DNA from: Ruminiclostridium sp.
GTDB taxonomy: Bacteria > Bacillota_A > Clostridia > Oscillospirales > Ruminococcaceae
Length of the DNA stretch: 7,427 bases
Direction of reading: 5' to 3'
Assembly: GCA_017550775.1 (NCBI GenBank)
Contig: JAFZOA010000247.1
Span: 1-7,427 of the forward strand
Shown here piece after piece: positions 6,152 to 7,427 of this stretch (the stretch's first letter is position 1; every line of letters starts with the position of its first letter). Below the pieces are notes generated by a model that did not search any database, was not told the origin of the DNA, and saw only the letters and a list, made by a program, of their open reading frames with translations. Position numbers and translations under genes: made by a program.

Positions 6152-7233
6152 GCATGATAAAGATAGAACATCTGAGAAAAGAATACCCGAACGTAACTCC
6201 CCTCAAAGACGTGTGCGTCGAGATCAACAAGGGGGACGTTATCTCGGTCATAGGCCCCTCGGGAACGGGAAAGTCAACGCTTCTGCGCTGTCTTAACCAG
6301 CTTGAGGAGCCCACCTCCGGCACTGTGACTGTTGACGGTAAGGTCATAACCGACCCGAAATGCGATATCTCGCTCGTCCGTCGCAAAATGGGCATGGTGT
6401 TCCAGTCGTTCAATCTTTTCGCAAACCTGAACATAGTGGAGAACGTCATGTCCGCACCGGTGAATCTGCTCAAAGTCCCGAAAGAGCAGGCGAGAAGAGA
6501 GGCTATGGAGCTTCTGAAACGCGTCGGCCTCGCGGAAAAGGCAGAGAACTACCCCGACGAGCTTTCCGGCGGTCAGAAGCAGCGTGTGGCAATTGCGAGA
6601 GCGATCGCGATGAAGCCCGAGATAATCCTGTTTGACGAGCCGACCTCCGCGCTCGACCCGACTATGGTGGGTGAGGTGCTGTCGGTAATACGAAGCCTTG
6701 CCAAAGAAGGCATGACGATGATGATAGTCACCCACGAAATGAAGTTCGCCCGTGACGTGTCCAACCGCGTGTTCTATATGGACGAGGGAGGGATCTACGA
6801 GGACGGAACTCCGCAGCAGATATTCGAGTCTCCGCTCAAAGAAAAGACCCGTATCTTCATCAAGCGCCTGAAACAGCTAACCGCAGATATGACTTCGCCC
6901 GATTACGACTTCATCGGCTTCATTTCCCGGATAGAGCAGTTCGGCAGAGACAATCTTATCCCGGTCACGCGAACGCAGTATATCCAGCTTTCCTTTGAAG
7001 AGCTCGTGATACAGAACATCATTAAGAACGGCAAGGATGTGTTCCCGGCACGCGCGGTCATCGAGCACTCCGAGACCGAAGATAATGATACGCTCACGAT
7101 AACCTACGGAGGGAAGAAATATGATCCCTTCGTTGACGGAGACAAACTGTCCCTTGCGATAGTGAACAAATTTGCAAAAGACACAGGATATACATACGAC
7201 AGCGGAAAAAACAGTGTGACCGTAAGATTCTGA
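6148..7233 (+). CDS. Amino-acid ABC transporter ATPase with GHKL-like C-terminal extension
   Basis: This is the cytoplasmic ATPase that powers the preceding permease. Its start overlaps the permease stop by 4 bp (ATGA), indicating translational coupling. Residues 1-245 form a HisP/GlnQ-family cassette with all motifs intact: Walker A GPSGTGKST (36-44), Q-loop Q86, signature LSGGQKQR (139-146), Walker B ILFDEPTSALD (160-170, catalytic E164) and H-loop H196. Family members normally end near residue 245; this one continues to 361. The extension has FEELVIQN (283-290), TYGGKKYDPF (319-328) and a closing strand NSVTVRF. Their order and spacing resemble an RsbW/anti-sigma GHKL domain, but the Mg-binding Asn position appears to be Q289 and the DxG box is lost. 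It is therefore probably a non-catalytic regulatory or dimerising domain. The GHKL assignment is inference; the transporter ATPase call is firm. Confidence 0.94.
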   Translation: MSMIKIEHLRKEYPNVTPLKDVCVEINKGDVISVIGPSGTGKSTLLRCLNQLEEPTSGTVTVDGKVITDPKCDISLVRRKMGMVFQSFNLFANLNIVENVMSAPVNLLKVPKEQARREAMELLKRVGLAEKAENYPDELSGGQKQRVAIARAIAMKPEIILFDEPTSALDPTMVGEVLSVIRSLAKEGMTMMIVTHEMKFARDVSNRVFYMDEGGIYEDGTPQQIFESPLKEKTRIFIKRLKQLTADMTSPDYDFIGFISRIEQFGRDNLIPVTRTQYIQLSFEELVIQNIIKNGKDVFPARAVIEHSETEDNDTLTITYGGKKYDPFVDGDKLSLAIVNKFAKDTGYTYDSGKNSVTVRF

Positions 7234-7263
7234 AATATTTTTGATCCTTCGGAGGTGTAAATA

Positions 7264-7427
7264 ATGCCTAAATTCTGTAGGAAGTGCGGGGAACAGCTTC
7301 CCGACAGCGCAGGGTTCTGCGGAAACTGCGGTACTTCGGTCCTTCCCGAGTCTCCGGTACGGCAGCCGCCGGTTCAGCAGCCGCCGGTTCAGCAGCCGCC
7401 GGTTCAGCAGCCGCCGGTTCAGCAGCC
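7264..7427 (+). CDS. Zinc-ribbon protein with Pro/Gln repeat (3' end outside window)
   Basis: The first 54 residues are present. The N-terminus holds a four-cysteine zinc ribbon, C5-x2-C8 and C19-x2-C22, of the short zinc-ribbon type found at the start of many Firmicutes membrane or secreted proteins. After a short linker, residues 34-54 are a QPPVQ repeat, expected to be a flexible extended linker, probably leading to a membrane or extracellular domain beyond the window. A strong Shine-Dalgarno GGAGG (7251-7255) lies 8 nt before the ATG. The gene follows the ATPase stop by 30 bp with no terminator between them, so it is likely read through from the transporter promoter. Its function cannot be inferred from the part visible. 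Confidence 0.85.
   Translation, partial: MPKFCRKCGEQLPDSAGFCGNCGTSVLPESPVRQPPVQQPPVQQPPVQQPPVQQ
7363..7427 (+). repeat. 15-bp in-frame tandem repeat (QPPVQ), cut by window end
   Basis: Four identical copies of cagccgccggttcag and the first 5 bases of a fifth run to the right edge. The copies are identical at the DNA level, with no synonymous changes, and the unit is a multiple of three. This suggests recent expansion by slippage or recombination. Copy number probably varies between strains, and assembly errors are also a risk in such a tract. Confidence 0.95.

Overview
The window looks like chromosomal DNA from a mid-GC Clostridia species, most likely Ruminococcus/Oscillospirales-like. This rests on protein architecture, not on a marker gene. 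The clues are a divergent clostridial GyrB/ParE-type topoisomerase, a 7TM-like PAS-GGDEF protein, and a polar amino-acid ABC importer whose binding domains are fused to the permease. Promoters are near-consensus housekeeping type, and the Shine-Dalgarno sites are mostly GGAG-like.

Layout. Positions 1-1700 (minus strand) hold the first 566 residues of a type IIA topoisomerase B subunit, cut by the left edge. It has its own promoter at 1802-1830 and a structured leader of about 95 nt. Positions 1935-3488 (minus) encode a membrane PAS-GGDEF protein with a degenerate GGEVF site. Its own consensus promoter lies at 3568-3596 and a strong terminator at 1891-1923 separates it from the topoisomerase gene. 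A divergent intergenic region (3489-3847) carries this promoter and the one for the plus-strand operon (3764-3792). The operon runs from 3848 and contains a 767-residue binding-protein/permease fusion, a 361-residue ATPase overlapping it by 4 bp (ATGA), and, 30 bp later, the start of a zinc-ribbon protein with a perfect 15-bp tandem repeat that runs off the right edge.

How the genes work together. The fusion and the ATPase should form one importer of the HisM/GlnP-HisP/GlnQ class, similar in plan to lactococcal GlnPQ. The binding region is unusual: lobe II, then a complete lobe I-lobe II domain, then lobe I, then permease. The two outer half-domains lie next to the two membrane anchors and could pair into a second, composite binding domain. 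The ATPase has an extra C-terminal domain of about 115 residues that resembles a degenerate GHKL/RsbW-type fold. The divergent PAS-GGDEF protein has lost residues normally required for diguanylate cyclase activity, so it is more likely a sensor or effector than an enzyme. No mobile element, CRISPR array, tRNA or rRNA was seen. No complete new defence or mobile system is visible. The most unusual material is the architecture of the transporter.
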